Assembly (NCBI RefSeq): GCF_030463565.1
Contig: NC_134648.1
Location: forward strand, 45,041,498 to 45,105,497
Source: Pelecanus crispus
Taxonomy: Eukaryota; Chordata; Aves; Pelecaniformes; Pelecanidae
Direction: 5' to 3'
DNA length: 64,000 nucleotides
Made by a program: the position numbers and the translations under genes
Shown: in pieces, positions 40,601 to 55,600 of the stretch
Layout: each line of letters opens with the position of its first letter
Numbering within the stretch: position 1 is the first letter of the stretch
Notes under the pieces: model-generated
What the model was told of the DNA's origin: nothing
Database searches by the model: none
The model's input: the letters and a program-made list of their open reading frames with translations, nothing else

Positions 40601-43600
40601 AGAAAGATGAAAACAGATATTCATTGTGAAATTCTTACCTTTTCATAAATATAAGCTTTTCATTCATAAAATGAATCATTAATTCACAAAAAAAAGGCAA
40701 TAAAAGTAACTAGATTCACAACTGGTTAGCTTAGGGTAAGTAAAACTCTGGAATAGCGTAACTGTAGAGTTAATCCACCAAGTGGATAATAATGTAAGTG
40801 GCACACATTTGAAAACAGAATTTGGCCTCATTTGATAAGATTTTATTTCTTTAGATGCCTTTTAGCAAACACAGCTGGACACAGTCTTCCTAGCAAGTTA
40901 CTGAAATGCATTGAAACATTTGACAGAGATTCAACTTTTGACAGAGAAAGCTGGAAAATTAATTTACTGAAGAATCACATAATTTTCCATCATACTTAAA
41001 ACATTTCTGGAGGAGGAGAAAACTTATGACTTCTCTCATTCTCAGTTGTCAAAGTTTCTTTGCAAGTCTGCTTTCTCAACCTGGTGACTTCAGGAAGCCT
41101 GCCCTTATCAAGTGATACAGATGAGGATACAAAGGAGACACTCCAAATGGGACATGTTCACGTAACTGCTGAAATGCAAGGCAATCAGCAAGGGAACAAG
41201 GAGTCACTCCACAAAAGCCCAGACAAAGAGAAGATGACAAATACACGCATATACAGAATATAACGATTTTCCTGAGGCACCAGAAAGCATCACTAAGAGA
41301 TCACTAGACCCAGCACACTGTTTCATGTCAAGGACCACATGATTGCTAACAAACCCAAGGAAGGAGGTAGTTTATCTCTTTCAGCTCTATCTTCTTATAC
41401 TTCCATTTCTTTAGAAGAGACAGACTTTAAAGTTACAAACTTATTCAGAAATTAGTCGCCTTGTTATTTTCCGTAACTTTCAGAGGCAAGACTCTCATTG
41501 ATGCCCTCATCTCAGAGCTTTCCTGTGCAGAACGAGCAGTTACACAGCTGTATGAGGATTCTTCTTAAACACACACACACAAAATACAAGATGTAATAAA
41601 CAAAGACGCTACTTTCTAAAAAACAAGATGAACATAAGAAGGATTTCAGGGTCAAGGCTGCAATACACAGTGAGAGTCCAGGATCTCCCGCAGCACAGCA
41701 AGCAAGGCAAGGGAAATTGCTGGCTATTTGCTAAGTTTGGAACAGCTGCTTAATTCCTTGATCACAATGGAACAGAAATTCTCAGAGTCATCCTCCGCAG
41801 ACTGAGATGTGAACTTTAGCCTGAACTTGTACTAAGTATCACCATATACCTCTGCATAAGATATGCATCTTAACATCTTCAACATCTAAGGCCTTGTCAA
41901 AAGCCTCTTCCAGCCACCTGAACTCTTTGGTACTTCTGTCTCACTGAAGAACTGGAGACTGAATTCAATCTACAATAAAATACTTTCCAGCCAAAAGCAC
42001 TGCAACAGAATAATATTAGCTTATTGTATCAAAACAGAAGTAGTTAATTTTTATTTGACTTAGAAATACCAGCTGCATACCTTGAAGAATGAAAACAATT
42101 CATGCGTTAGACTAAGCAAAAAATATATTATGTTTTAATAAATAACATTTTTCTAGATAAAAGCTCCCATTTTTAATTTTGGGGACTTTTCTAAACTGGC
42201 AGCTAAAGACTACATTAGAGAATTAAATTCTGCTTCATATACAGAAAAATGTACCATCTTGTTTACAAGCAAAAGTTAACAAAAACCTGTTTTTACCAAA
42301 AAAGTTGCAGTATTTATCCTTTTATTTTGGAAAAGTCAAACACTAAACTCAATATATTATACTTTCAAAAAGCTAAATGATGTAGTTTAAAAAAGAAGCT
42401 CAGAGCAGCTAGTAGAGGGGAAAAAAAAAAAAAAAAGACTGAGGATGGTCAATATTCCATCCTACAAATTATTCCTTCTTATTTACCTTAGTTTTAATGA
42501 CTCCATCATGTGGTTCACAGTGTTGTTTCAGAAAAAGTTTAAGTCTATCACGAGAAAAGAGATGTTTCCTCCGGCTGTATTAGGAAAGAAAGGTAGCATT
42601 ATCAACTAACATCTTTAATTATTAAGTACAGCTGACAAGATATGTGCAAGAACACATGTAACATCATATGACTGACCTTTTTCTCATTTTCTTAATTATA
42701 AATTACGCCCTTACTATTGTAACTAACAGCTGTTCTTTGCAACCTCAATTCAGCTAAAAATTTCCTTATGAACAAAGCAAAACCCAAGTAGTACTTAAAC
42801 AGTTGTTTTATGCATCTGTAATTTTTGTTTTGAAGATCCTGGTATGTCCTCTTTTATACACACATAAAAACTCCACAGCCTATTCATCCCCACTAGATCC
42901 TCCAGACATTCCTTTCTATCACAGTAGCTTTCACAATCCCCAAATAAGACTTAAGTCCAATTGTTTCAGAAGGGGGTGAAAACAAACAAGCAAACAAGGA
43001 CAGCAGGAAAGCAGCATTCACATCTCTCAGACGGGGAGGTAAGGCACAGAAGTCTCAAGCCAAGAAGCGAGAGCGGTGAATTCACGCGCTGCTTGGTCAG
43101 GCTGTGGCACTCCTTGCTACAGGACAGTGGGCACTCTAAATGCTTCCTGGCATCCCAGGGAACCCGCGCTACTTCATGGGAAGGAGAAAACCAACTACAC
43201 AGGAGTAGTTAATGAAAAAAATAATCTCAGTTCTTACTGGAAATAAGTGTCTTGAAATCACTGAAGTTTTTTCTTCAAACTATCCAGCTTATAAAGTTTT
43301 GACGCACAATCTACTCTAAAAAAAATGTTTTAACTAAATTCAAGACACAATTACATTAAGAAGCAAAAACTCTTTGCAGTTTTCTATTTTAAAGCAGTAA
43401 AGCAGTCTGATTGCCAGTGTCTGCTCCAACATTTCAAACCATTAACGCTACCACACAGAGAGCGCGCTCACAATGTCAGTAGTTCATCAATATTATAGCA
43501 CAGGGTTCTCAAACTTTTTTTCACCTGCTCCATCAGTCACAGCAGTTGGCACAGGTATCCGAAGCAACAGCAGGTCTTGTCTGTGTGCCAACAGAAGCAC

Positions 43601-46600
43601 AGAGACTTGTAAGGAGCTGGTATCTGTGTTAATACTGGTAAAGCTTGGAACCCTTGCTACAGAAAGCCTGTGAAACACAGTATTTTGTTCCAGTTCCTCT
43701 AATTAGTAGTTCTAACATATTATTTTAAAATGCCATTTTATTTCAAAAACATCTTACAGTGACTGACACAACTGACAGTTATAAAGTACAATTTTAACTT
43801 TCACATACTAATTTTTACCTTAGTTGAGATGCTTTCACGATAACAGCTTCATATAGTTCTTTTTTAATAGGTTGGACTTTGTATTTGAACAAAGAAGGAT
43901 CGATTATGGCTTTCTTCTCCCTAAAAAAAGTTTTTAGAAAGTTAACAATCACAAAACATCAGTCTTATAAACATACTAAACGTGTACAATATATGCATAC
44001 ACAGTGGACCTCTTGGTTTTCTTAGAGGGGAGATGGGACGTGAGAAGGGACGTGAGAAGGGAAGGAAGAACAAAGAGGGAGACAAGTAATGATACATCCC
44101 TATCCCTCAGAAAATCGTCTCCTTAATACTCTCAGTACTTGTGATGGCAACAGGAAGGCAGGAAAAAGGACAAAAACATGATGAGGAAGGAGTCCAAAAG
44201 ACAGAGTTAAATAAAATGAATAAAAATAGTAGCCATAGAGCTACGGATCACATCTCAAAGTAAATTAAAAAAAAGGGTAGAATATTTTTCTCAAATACCA
44301 ATTTAGAACATCCTCACCAACAACATTCTGAAAATAACAGGAATGCTTATGGAGTTACACTGGGTTTTTTCCCCAAAGTATACTTCCCTTTTACAGCTAT
44401 CAGCTACAGAGAACTAGATTTTTTTCCTCCACGGAAAAATATTTCTTCAGTTTTAACATAACAGTAACTGTTTTCTTATACCTCTTCATAGGAGAATAAC
44501 CACCCAGGTCTGGTGTGCTACCAAAACAAAATTCACTCCTTCAAAAAATGAAGAGAGCGGTTTTACCATAGACAATATACTTCAAATAGTATGGTATATT
44601 TATGGACAGACTTCATGACCAGAGTTAAACTACTGAGATTGTTTAAACAATGTTGCATTTTGCTATTAAACAACAGAACTAACTTCTCCTAGGGTGGTAA
44701 TTTGTAATCAGAAGTCATATTGCTTTATCAGGAAGAATTCAAACGTCATTTCATCAGTAAGGGAAGGAGTTATGTGGATGGACTAGGAGATTTACAGCTA
44801 TGCATTTAGTCATCATTGTTGGTCCTTCTGGCATTTGCAAAATGTGTGAAGGTGGAGTCTGTGACGAAACAAAATAAATCAATATACCATTTGCTATTCT
44901 TTACCCCCATGAAGAACACACACAAGATGTAATGAACTGTACTTTGCCAGGTTGTTGAACATGAAATTTGCTCCAATTCTTATTTCCCCCCTGACTAACT
45001 CTATGGAATAGAAGTCCAAAGAAATGCAACATTCAGATGTCTAACAATAAATACATTAATTCATACAAATTAAGTGTAAAAGAAACAGTACTTATCCACA
45101 GTTAGTGTTATTTTAGATGCAAATAATTTGCAAATCTCTGGAGAAAAATAGTTTATGATGATTAAATGATCAACATAGTTAAAAACAAATGAAGGGACAG
45201 AAAAGCAGATTTAGACTTGGAAACAGCAACACATCTACTGGACCTACAGATAAGCACTATGATATCCACTGTCTGCCTTGCACGATGCTATGGAAGTTAA
45301 AGTCTCAAGCTGAGTCACTCAGACCAACTCCAATTTAAGAAAAATAATTTTAAAACCCCACCGAGCTTGTCATATTAGCAAAACAGATATCAACTGTATA
45401 AACAAAGTAATTCAGTATACCCACTGGCAAGATTTTAACATCTCTACCTATAATTTAAGTTTGTTAAAAGAGGCTTCATATTTTGGTCATACTGTGACTT
45501 GGTCTTCCATGATCATCTTCAGTCTCAAGATAGGAAAGCTAAAGTAATGAAGGCTGTCACTAGGAATTTTAGTAATTTCTGGATAGTATTCAAATACAAA
45601 CTGGCTTCCTCACCATACACTCCTGCATTTCCCATCCTTTAGTCTAACAAGCTAAAGAAGGACCCAAACAGATAATGTGCAGATACAAAATAAAAGACAG
45701 AGTGCCAATGTTATACTAGAAGTATATTAACTTATTTATACAGTTTGAATAGATTCTCAGCTCTCATACTGTCTGTAATCAAAAGCAGGGCCCAAAGAAT
45801 AATCAAATGGTTAACTCTTGTATCGTAAGCCTTTACTTTTTAGTTTGAGTAAATCCTACTCTCACCTTCAGTGGATCATATACAATAGTCCCAACCCAAT
45901 TTCCAAACACACTAAGTTTTTTCTGCTTAGTTTCCGAGTTTCCAATTATTATCTTAAGAAGTTTACATATTCCCAAAATCCTCCTCCATAAATCCAAATT
46001 TAAAGTAAAAATTTTGCTTAGTGCAGAAAAGGAAGAAAAAGGTCATTCAGTACACAGAGAAAGCTTTAAAAATCACGTATATTATCTAGTCACTTTGGCA
46101 TAAGTCATTATTTTTTTGTTATCTTTTACTTTATAAAGCATTATATAAAGCACGTAAGAGTTAGCAAAGATTAGACTGATTTCTCAGCAGAGATCCCCTA
46201 CAGCAAGTCTTCACAGGACAGCTCTGACAGACCACCAGATCCAGAGGAAAGAATAACAGAATATCTTGTAACTTAGTAGGTGAAAACTGGAACTGACTCA
46301 CCCAACATTATACTAGTTTCTACTGCACTCAAGTAAACGTGCCTAGCACCTGGCAGAGTCGTGCATTTTTTGAATGAGCTTATTCTGAACCATCAACAGG
46401 TAAAAATCTCATCAGCCTTTCAATTACTTTGGCACAGTGACCACATGACCTGGATATAGATTTCTGCTTACAGTCCCGCTGTATTATATTCAGACAGCAT
46501 GGTCTTAAGGTAGCTTTACCAAGAAACTTTTGAGACCTTGTCCTTCTGAGTTACCTTGTCCAGGACATGACTATCTATATTACCCGGTCTGAGTCTTGCT

Positions 46601-49600
46601 GGAGCTACCTCTATCTTGTGGTATTAACAGAACTAGAAAAATTGCACAGAAAAATACTGAGGGTTAGAGGATCAGGAATGCATGTAAAATGAATGCTGTC
46701 CTCCTTTTCCAGAAAGAGGCAATGGCTTTTCTTCTTCTCTTTGACTAAGTTTGGGAATGGGAAAAGCTCCCTTGAAGAATGCTTGCTAAGTAACACATTT
46801 ACGGTCTCCTTACGCTCCAGTGCGAGCCTTACACAGAGGTAATCTGTCAGTATATCGATCCTGACAGAAAAGCTGGCCTCTGCACACCTTTGAAGGTTGC
46901 TGCTGCCAAGCTACTTTATACCAAGCAATTACAACTGCCCATTTGGAACTGCAAGTATTTTCTGGAATCTCACTAAAACATCAACATGGAAATACAGCAA
47001 CCTGAAGACTGATAACAGCATGCTGGTTATACCACTCTAGGGACAAGACAACAGCACTTTGCAACAAAATCCTGACTTTGAACCTTTTGATGAAGATTTT
47101 AAGGTGCCTTTGATCCAGTACTTGGGTCTTTCCTTACAATACAAAGTGGACAAAGACCTACCATCATTATTATTAGATTCAGGGGATGGAGGGATGAGAG
47201 AGGAAGAAAGGAAAGAGGAAAGGTAAGAATAAGATGAGGAAACATTTGTTCTACTGAAGACATTACATAGCTTTAATGACAAGCTTTTTGAAATATCTTG
47301 TTCATAATTTCTTCTCCAAATAGAGGCAGAAATCTAGGTTGAAGGTGGTAAAAACATCTGGATGGTAAGGCTCCACTGGCATTATTTCCAAAAATGGAAG
47401 CATTGCCTCTGCTTGCATCCCAAAATTTGCAGAAACAATTAACCCTTCCCCAAAATAAAGATGGTACTTCACTTCAAATTGAACACCCAAATTTACTGCC
47501 ACGAACCAGCCAGCAAGCCAAGAAGAAATTTTTCTTCTAGTATTTCTGATGCAGTTGATGGTTCACATTACTTGTAGTCCTGGCAGGAGGAATGCCCTGA
47601 ATTAAGTTGCAGCTAGTATTGTATATATTGGGCAGTACAAGCCCCTCAATCTCCAGTCTGCTGCCAAGCGCTAAAGCAAATGCAAGAGTTCAGCCTTACC
47701 CCTAAGTCTAGCAGTTTAAGGTATGAACGCTGCTATTCTACGATGACCGCTATCCTACAGTACCAGAGGGTCCCAGGGCATAGCATCAACATTTTAAGAT
47801 CTAAGAAGATTGCTACCTTTTGCTTCACAAGCCAGGCTTTACAAGGCAGCCTGTTTTTCTGAGGGAGTGCAGGAGTGAGAGCATCTTGGCCTCTTTCTCC
47901 GTGTACAACCTCAGCTTTTACTGCAGAACACAATAAAAAAGGTCAGCAGGAACACTTGTACAGAACGCATGGCTATTTCTGCCCCACGCAGACCGAAGCG
48001 GGGTCAGAGAAAGGTTGGGATCTCTAATGACATCTATTTTCAGTTAAGATTCTCTAGCCTTACAGATTCTTTGGGAAAAATATTTGCAGATGGCCCATCA
48101 ATCTGTGCTGTGCTCCCCTCCCCCTCTCTCACAAACACACCGAGCATCTGCTGCACCATTGTTTAATGGCACTGCAGTTTTGCACGAAGGCTGGGTCTCA
48201 AAACCTGGAGATTTGCGTGCAGGCAGAGGCAGAACTCTGGTTCTGTGCGTACCAGCTTGACACTGGTCTCAGGGTGACTAACATCCATGTTCTCCACATC
48301 CCAGTTTCTCCATAAACAGCAAAATACAGTGCCTGAAGGATTAGGGCTGCAAAACGATGTCATTCAGTTCAGTGGGATTTCTTATTGTTATGAGTAAGGG
48401 TATAAAGAATCTTACTTACATACAAAAATTGGCAACAATGCTCTACTTTCAGATAGGCTTACAGGTACAGCAAATAATACTTTCCAAGTCTGCATATACC
48501 CAGAATATATCCAGAAACTAACTGGAGTGTTACTACACTCTTGCATTTGTTATAAAAAGACTCGCTTAAAACTTCCAGTAAGAATTTTAAAGCCGTAAGA
48601 GGTTTGCCATTTAAGCTTGTAGCATAAATGTTAGTTAGGTATGCCACAGAACAGTGCTTCAAAAATTTGTATATTCTCACAAGATTTCCCTTTCCAAGAG
48701 AAAGAAATTATTTTCCCTCCCTTCTCTGCATTGTCAGAATAAGTAATCAGCTGGGGAGAACCACAGACTGATCAGGAGTGTAAGACTCAGTCTTGGTACC
48801 AGCTCTGCATGTATGGAAGTGACAACAATATAAAGGGATCAATCCCACAGTCAGCTCTGTGCACGCTTGCATTATTCCAAGAATAACCTCCTTTCAAATG
48901 CCATATGCCTTGTGGAACACAGCAAATGCATTTATTTTCTCAAAGATGTAGGACCTTTTCATGAACAACTTGGACACTGCCTTCAAGAGACAGCAGAGAA
49001 TTTTGAAATTATTTATCCCATGTTATTTTCTTAGCCAAGTGAGGAGCCCCACCCTAGTTATTCAAGGCATGTCATGACATGGAAGTCCTCATGCAGCAAT
49101 TGGTGAGAGTAACTTCTGCATCTACGCGACATCTCAAAGTCAATGACAGGTCATGTAAAGCCTGTATGTCTGTATGTTGCTAGATACAAGACCGGGGCCC
49201 ACTTCAAACCCTCTTCTTTCATCAACATGGTGCTTGTGAAGCCAGAAATCTTTCTTCTCATTATACTGCTAGGATAAGCTGCATATCTAAGCTCAATTAC
49301 CAGTCAGTAAAGCGATACTCCAAATTAAACACCACAATTATAGCCAAGAAGCTCTCCTATTCAATGTTATTAAGCTACTCCAGCCTGTAGGCAGCTCCTT
49401 GAGACAAGGCACACACTGCTTCACTGCACCTAAAATCATAATCAAATCCATGAAATACAATGGTATGTATTTATATGGACACATGCACAATGAAGAAAGC
49501 TTTGTACGTTTTTATATTTTGGACATAAACACATTAAGTCTCTGGAAAGACTTTTCAGAGAGTTCCAGTAAGAGCACATCCTCTTATTGTAAGGCAACTC

Positions 49601-52600
49601 TGAGCCCCATGATGGAAGTGAAGCAATAAATCACGCTAAGTAGTACCAGACTGTAGAGATGCAAACATGACTGCATTTTCCAAGCTATAGCAGCACAGGT
49701 TCTGCAGCACAGAGAGGACTAGAGAGAGGCATTCATGGCTCTTCCACCATCTCTCAACAGAAACACTGTCATTCCAAACAGATTAACAATGATTATTCTG
49801 CAATTCCATTTCTCATAATGCAGTTCTTTGGTGGATTACACATAGCATAATTGACACCAGTCAATATTCAGTTTGTCACCTTCAGCTGGCTGAACACTCA
49901 CGATCCATACAGACCAAATAATTTGTTTTGGTCAGATCCTGCCACATCTGCTTTAGTCTCATTTCTACCCAGCCCAAATGCTTTATACTGTAGAAGTATC
50001 ATTTACCCATTTTGTGCAGAGCTATTGTGCGTTTCTGAGTCATCACTGTCGCTGATGACAATTGTGTCTCCGTCAGTGCTGCTAGCATGGCCGTTCGCCA
50101 TTCCATTGTGATGGGCTGGAGCTACAACTTCCAAAATCTTACACTGCAACCTGAAATAAAACACAGACATTTATTACTATCGAAGTCTTTCACTAGCGCA
50201 AGGAGTCTAAAGTTGTAGCAGATATTATTTTAAGAATACATATATAACTGAACATAGTATTGTGTACTAAATACGTAAATGCCTAAGAGCCTTGCACTGA
50301 AATACTAGGTAAAATATTAATTTCATGAGTTCCATCTAATAAATGAACAAATTCATCTGCTTACACAGCTATCAGCTTCACCACTCAGGACAACATATCA
50401 AGTCACTGGTAAAATTATTTCGGGTTGTGAATTTTTTTTTTTTTCAGTTCTCACTTAAGTAAACTAAAAGTTAACTTAATGTGTTATTTTAAAACTAGAC
50501 ACCAAAGCTTCGACATTTATTTTGCTAGCAGTCTAAGAAAAGCAAAAGATTTTCAGAGCCCAAAGTCTTTGTACTTATAAGAGATCATCTACTGCTGTTG
50601 ATGACCTAAATAAACAAGGCTGAAATGATCATTATGCATCTAATCTTAATAATGGCCCATTTATCTGCTGACACATATTAAGGCTCCATCTGGCATGCAC
50701 ACAATTCACAAAACAAGTCTATCCCTTTGCCATCCTGAATGCTAGTTATAAAAAGCAGAATTAACTACATATTAAAAGTATAATTAATTGACACTTCATG
50801 CTGGGTAACTGTATTAATAGTTGGTCCTTAACCACTAACTTTCACCCCTTTCTAGAATTCCATGGTTCATATTTTTTAGTTTAATCTCCTAAAGCCTTGT
50901 CTGCTTCATGAAAATTAACTATTGCAGTCAATGGATGCTGTCACACACTACCACTAAAAGCTCAAAGGGTGGGGGGAAAAAGAACACATAATAATTCTCT
51001 TCTCTGGGCACCAAACACTGTCTCCTGAAATGTTATGAAACAGAGAATACATGAAGCACAGGGCTTGAATTAGCATGGCATCATGCCTAAGTTAAAAACA
51101 AACACACACCACCACCCCCCCAACAAATCTATGACAGACAAATTCTAAGTGTTCTTCTGTCTAAACTGAACACTAGCAAAAAGGAGACATGTGAAAATAT
51201 TTCTTAAAGACCTTTTTCTGCAGGCAGATAGTACTATCTGCACACATTGAGGGGAAAAAAAATGAGGGGCGCAGAGGGAGAAAAGTTGAAAACATTAAAA
51301 TATCCTAGGTTGTATTCGCTTGCGAATTTAGCTAGGACCAATGACACAATTACTGCCTGTAGCTGTCCTCCCCAAGCCTCTCCAACAGGGAGGGCACTCC
51401 AGGATGCTCCAACTGATGTGTTATTTAAAAAGATATAAAACTAATTTTAAAAAAACCCAACTTGTTAACATCCTTACATATTCCTAAAGACAACAATATG
51501 ACCAATGCTTAGTTATCCACGGGGACACCAGAGCTGCCTGCATGCAGAGGCAGCCTGAGCCTGCTGGATTCACTGACCACAGGCACGCTGCTGTTCCATT
51601 GCAGCTGGTCCCATTTCCAAAGCTGGCTGGTATGGAGCTGGAAGACATGTTTTCCTGGTGAGTGGAGCTCAGGCTAATTAACTGTGCAAATCTAAATAGA
51701 CTCCATGTAAAGAACCAAGAGCACCGAAGAATATAATGGAGACGGAGCCTAGTGGCCGTTCACAAAGTAAGTCCAAGTCCAACAAAACTTATTAAGGTCT
51801 GGCCCAGCACCAAACTCCAGCTGAGTCCTAAGAGAAAAGTCTATCATTACAGTATCTTGGTTTTCCAGTATTTGGAACATCACAGCCTCCCCTTCATACG
51901 AAATAATACGGAGCTGACTGCATGGCAGAATGTGTATTATTAGGCTGGGGTTTTAAATCTAACAGAGATAACCTGCTAAAAAAGTCTTCTTAGTAGAATT
52001 ATTTGTGTTTCAGATTATAAAACATATTTCCTAGAGAGTTCAATTAAATTTTAAAAACACTTTTGAATTAATTTCTAATGGAAAATAACCAAAAGCACCA
52101 ATGCTGTAGGTAGCCTTCATGAAAATTAACTTAAGGCAGTAGCCTTAATGCTACTAACACTTAATTTGTTTACTATTTGAAGACCACTAGAGGGAGCGCA
52201 TATACACTAAATTTGCAGTCACAGTAAGACAGCCACATGAAAGCTAAATCGCAACCTATGCTACCCAATGCCATGAAAGGACAAAGAGGCTAAAACACAC
52301 ACACACACGAATCAATCCTCCTGGACAAAAAGACTTGAATATTTAGTTACCGAATGTTTTACCAACACTTAATTTACCTGCTTATCCATCGGACAGCCCT
52401 GTCATTTACAGGGTATCACATCTCCTTCTGTAAGAACGGAAATTATATATTCTATACACTCGATTCAGTGGAGTAGCAAAATCCCCTTTTTATTATTAAA
52501 CAGGGAGAATGACTAATGCAGTAAGCTATCACAGAAAACACGTGATTCTCCATCCTTTATGCCTTCATTCAAATCATTACCAGAAATCTTTGGGGAAGGA

Positions 52601-55600
52601 ATCAAGTGAAACACACATTACCTGGCTCAGTAAAAGCCTAATCCAGTGAAATTTAATGGTTACTGATAGACAGGAGATTAAAGAAAGTAATGCAACCGTT
52701 CCTTCTGGCATTAAAGAAATAGTAATCTATGAATTAAGACTTTCTTTTAGCCTTGCTACAGTCAAGTCATGGCTAGTAGCATCCAATTCCCTGGGCTAAG
52801 AGAGGGAAATACACTCTGCTTCTAGTGCGAACGAAGGTCTGCTCTTCTTAATAACCTAATCATTCCTTGAGTTCACTTAATTATAACTCTTATTTTACAC
52901 CATAAGGCACATAAAACAGCAGAGCTGAAAGCTGAAGCAAGACATTCAAATGATGCATACTACTTGAAATAGTTTCTAAAAAGGATAGATACCTTAAGAT
53001 CATCACAGAGCTTATGTCAAAGTCAAACCACGGTCACTATTTCCCATAAAATAAGAACTGGGGGCACCTCAATATAAAAAGACAGCAGCACCAAGTAAAT
53101 AAATATGTACCCCAATATACTCCTCAGCGAGGAAGCACTTTCTTCAAATAATAATAAATATTGTGAAAAAGCTTACAGCCACACTAAGTGAATCCCAAAG
53201 GTATTCAGAAAAGGATCAGATAAATTGAGAAGAGCCATTTACACAATAGTCCCATCAACTGTAGCTCAGACACTGACAGCCAAAAGCTACAACAGTAAGC
53301 CTGCAAAAGGATTATGTTGTACTCAGTTTTGCATACCTCTTTCTGCACTGCAGGCTGCTATCAACAACAGGGTACAGGTCCTCTGACCTGTCCCAAGGAT
53401 GGCCTTCATGCTCACACCTTTCTTCTTTGCTACGCTCAGAAACCAAGCCCCTCAAGGGCTCTTATGTTACGGGGAAAGGTTCCAAGAAGTGCTTGGTCTA
53501 TATTATTAAATCTGGGTGGGTTTGTTTTTTGTTTGGTTTTTTTTTTTTTTTTAAAAGAAAGACCACCACCAGAGCCCAAAAGTTTTAAACACAAAGCCAG
53601 AGGAAGTATCACCAATGTAGTTTGGTTTTTTTTTTTTAAATACCAGTGCACATTATCTTCTCTCTCAAATGAAAAAAGAGATCTTCCATTGACTTCCGTG
53701 AATTTTGGGTAGGGCTGGTCAGCTGCACAGGTGAAATAACATAACTGACTACAGCAATCTAAGGGCAAGAGACACTGATCGGACACTGTGGCACAGGACA
53801 TGGTTTCTCCAGAAACCCAAGTCCATCAGCCTCTCTAGAGAATGATTCTGGGCTGTGCTTTGAAGAGCAGAACTTAACAGAACTAGCAGAAAACTTTAAG
53901 GTCAGACTGAACCTTGTCACTCCCAGAAGAATGGTAAGGAAGCAGCAGACTGAAGGTGTACGAGAGCAAAATGTGCCTGCAGCCTCAGGCTGCTGCTCCA
54001 CGAGATGCAGAGGTGAGCTAACTAACAGTTCAACACCGCCAAAAGGGTGCCATTCCTCCTCCCCACCGCATACTTGGTGCGGTGCTTGCTTTTTGTAGCT
54101 CTGACGCTCAGTGTCATTTATTGATTGCCATTAAATTGAATTCAATTACCTGACACAAAAAACCCCAAACCAAAACAAGAAAACCCCTACCCCAACATGA
54201 AGAGCTGGGTAAGTTTGCGTCATATCAGCTGCTTCAAGAGGCTCACTGAAGGACTTGATGAGAGCTACAACATGCGCAAGAGGCAAATATTGGCCACAGA
54301 CAAAAGCAGAGGAGGAACAAAAAGTAGTACGACCTCCCTCATTTAGAGGCCCTGAGACACTATAATTTCTTGAGTAGCTCAGTGATTTCAGTAGTTTATC
54401 CCTCCTAACTGGAAAGGGACATCAAGGCAAATGAACACTGGTACACTAGGAAAGTCTGTTCCAGCGAAACCACACACCTAACAAGGTAGTTGGGCAAGAC
54501 ATGGTACATGCTTCAGACTCTCCAGCAGTCCAAGATGAGAGTGATTCAGGAAAATCCAGAACAAAGGGTAAGTGTAACTTACTTGCCAAATTTCTCTTTC
54601 ATTCAGCTCAGCAACTCAAAGGCATGTACACAAGCTACTACAAGAACACAATTTGAAGAAGAGAAAGAGAACCTGCACTCCACTATGTAATGGGCCAAAA
54701 CCAGCCATCACAGGAGGTCAAGCGGAAACCTTGACACTGCAATTATCAGGACTTTCACTTACTCGGAGAAGTTCTTCCCAAATGCCGAGTAGGCCTTTAC
54801 ATCCAGCCAAAGCTGGAGTTACAAGCCGTGAGAGGAAAGACCACTTCTCGCTGCCTGTCAATTGAGCGTTCTGCACAACAGCTTTTCATCTGGCTGATGC
54901 TAACTACTGCAATAGAAATAATAGTCTGGCACTCTCCTATGTCCTCATTTCAAGTAAAAAAAACAAGATCCCTTGAAGGCCCAGGTAAGTTATAAACATG
55001 CCTCTTGTATGCTTTACAATAAACAGACAAATACCATCCCTTGGATGTAGAAGGTTCTTTCAAATGGGGCAGTGGGGGACTATTGCAATACTTTGTGGCC
55101 AACTTTTAACATAAAGAAAACAATGATCAGTGAGTCACAACCAAAATGAAATTCACTTTTTAAAACAGACCCAAATGAAATAAAAAGTTTTTCAAATGCC
55201 AGAATTAAAAAAAGCACACCTTTTCTAATAGTACATAAAGTTAGCTGAACACAGACAACCCCAAGAGTAATACAAGAAGCTACAGTAGCAAGTACCAAGT
55301 ACCACCAAAAAGCTATAGCCTCATTCTGTTTTGTCAGCTTTTAGTAAGTTTTTCAAAAGTAAATGTCAGATAAGTGCAGTAACTCATATCCTTGTCCTAA
55401 CAGTTCTCATACACTTGAAAGTAATTAGAGATAAAAGTGAGACAAGATCTGAAAGAATAAGTGACATCTTTTACTAAGCTAACTGGTACAGTTTAATGCA
55501 CACACAAAACAAAAGCACACAACAAGGAGACAAGTTTTATGCACATGACAGCTTCCTGAGGTACAGTAAGAGCTGCTGGTTTTGAGTTTTAGCATCTCCA

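Noticed and set aside
43501..43520. hAT-type terminal repeat (cagggttctcaaactttttt); similar cagtggttcccaac at 13920-13933
   Set aside because: Resembles Charlie/hAT ends, but no partner inverted end or 8-bp target duplication was found nearby.
49384..49420. L2/MIR-like ctgtaggcagctccttgaga motif
   Set aside because: Only the short core matches; the sequence on either side does not continue the repeat.
53314..53801. 132-codon (+) and 121-codon (-) ORFs overlapping each other
   Set aside because: Both run through homopolymer tracts (poly-Phe and poly-Lys segments) and match nothing known.
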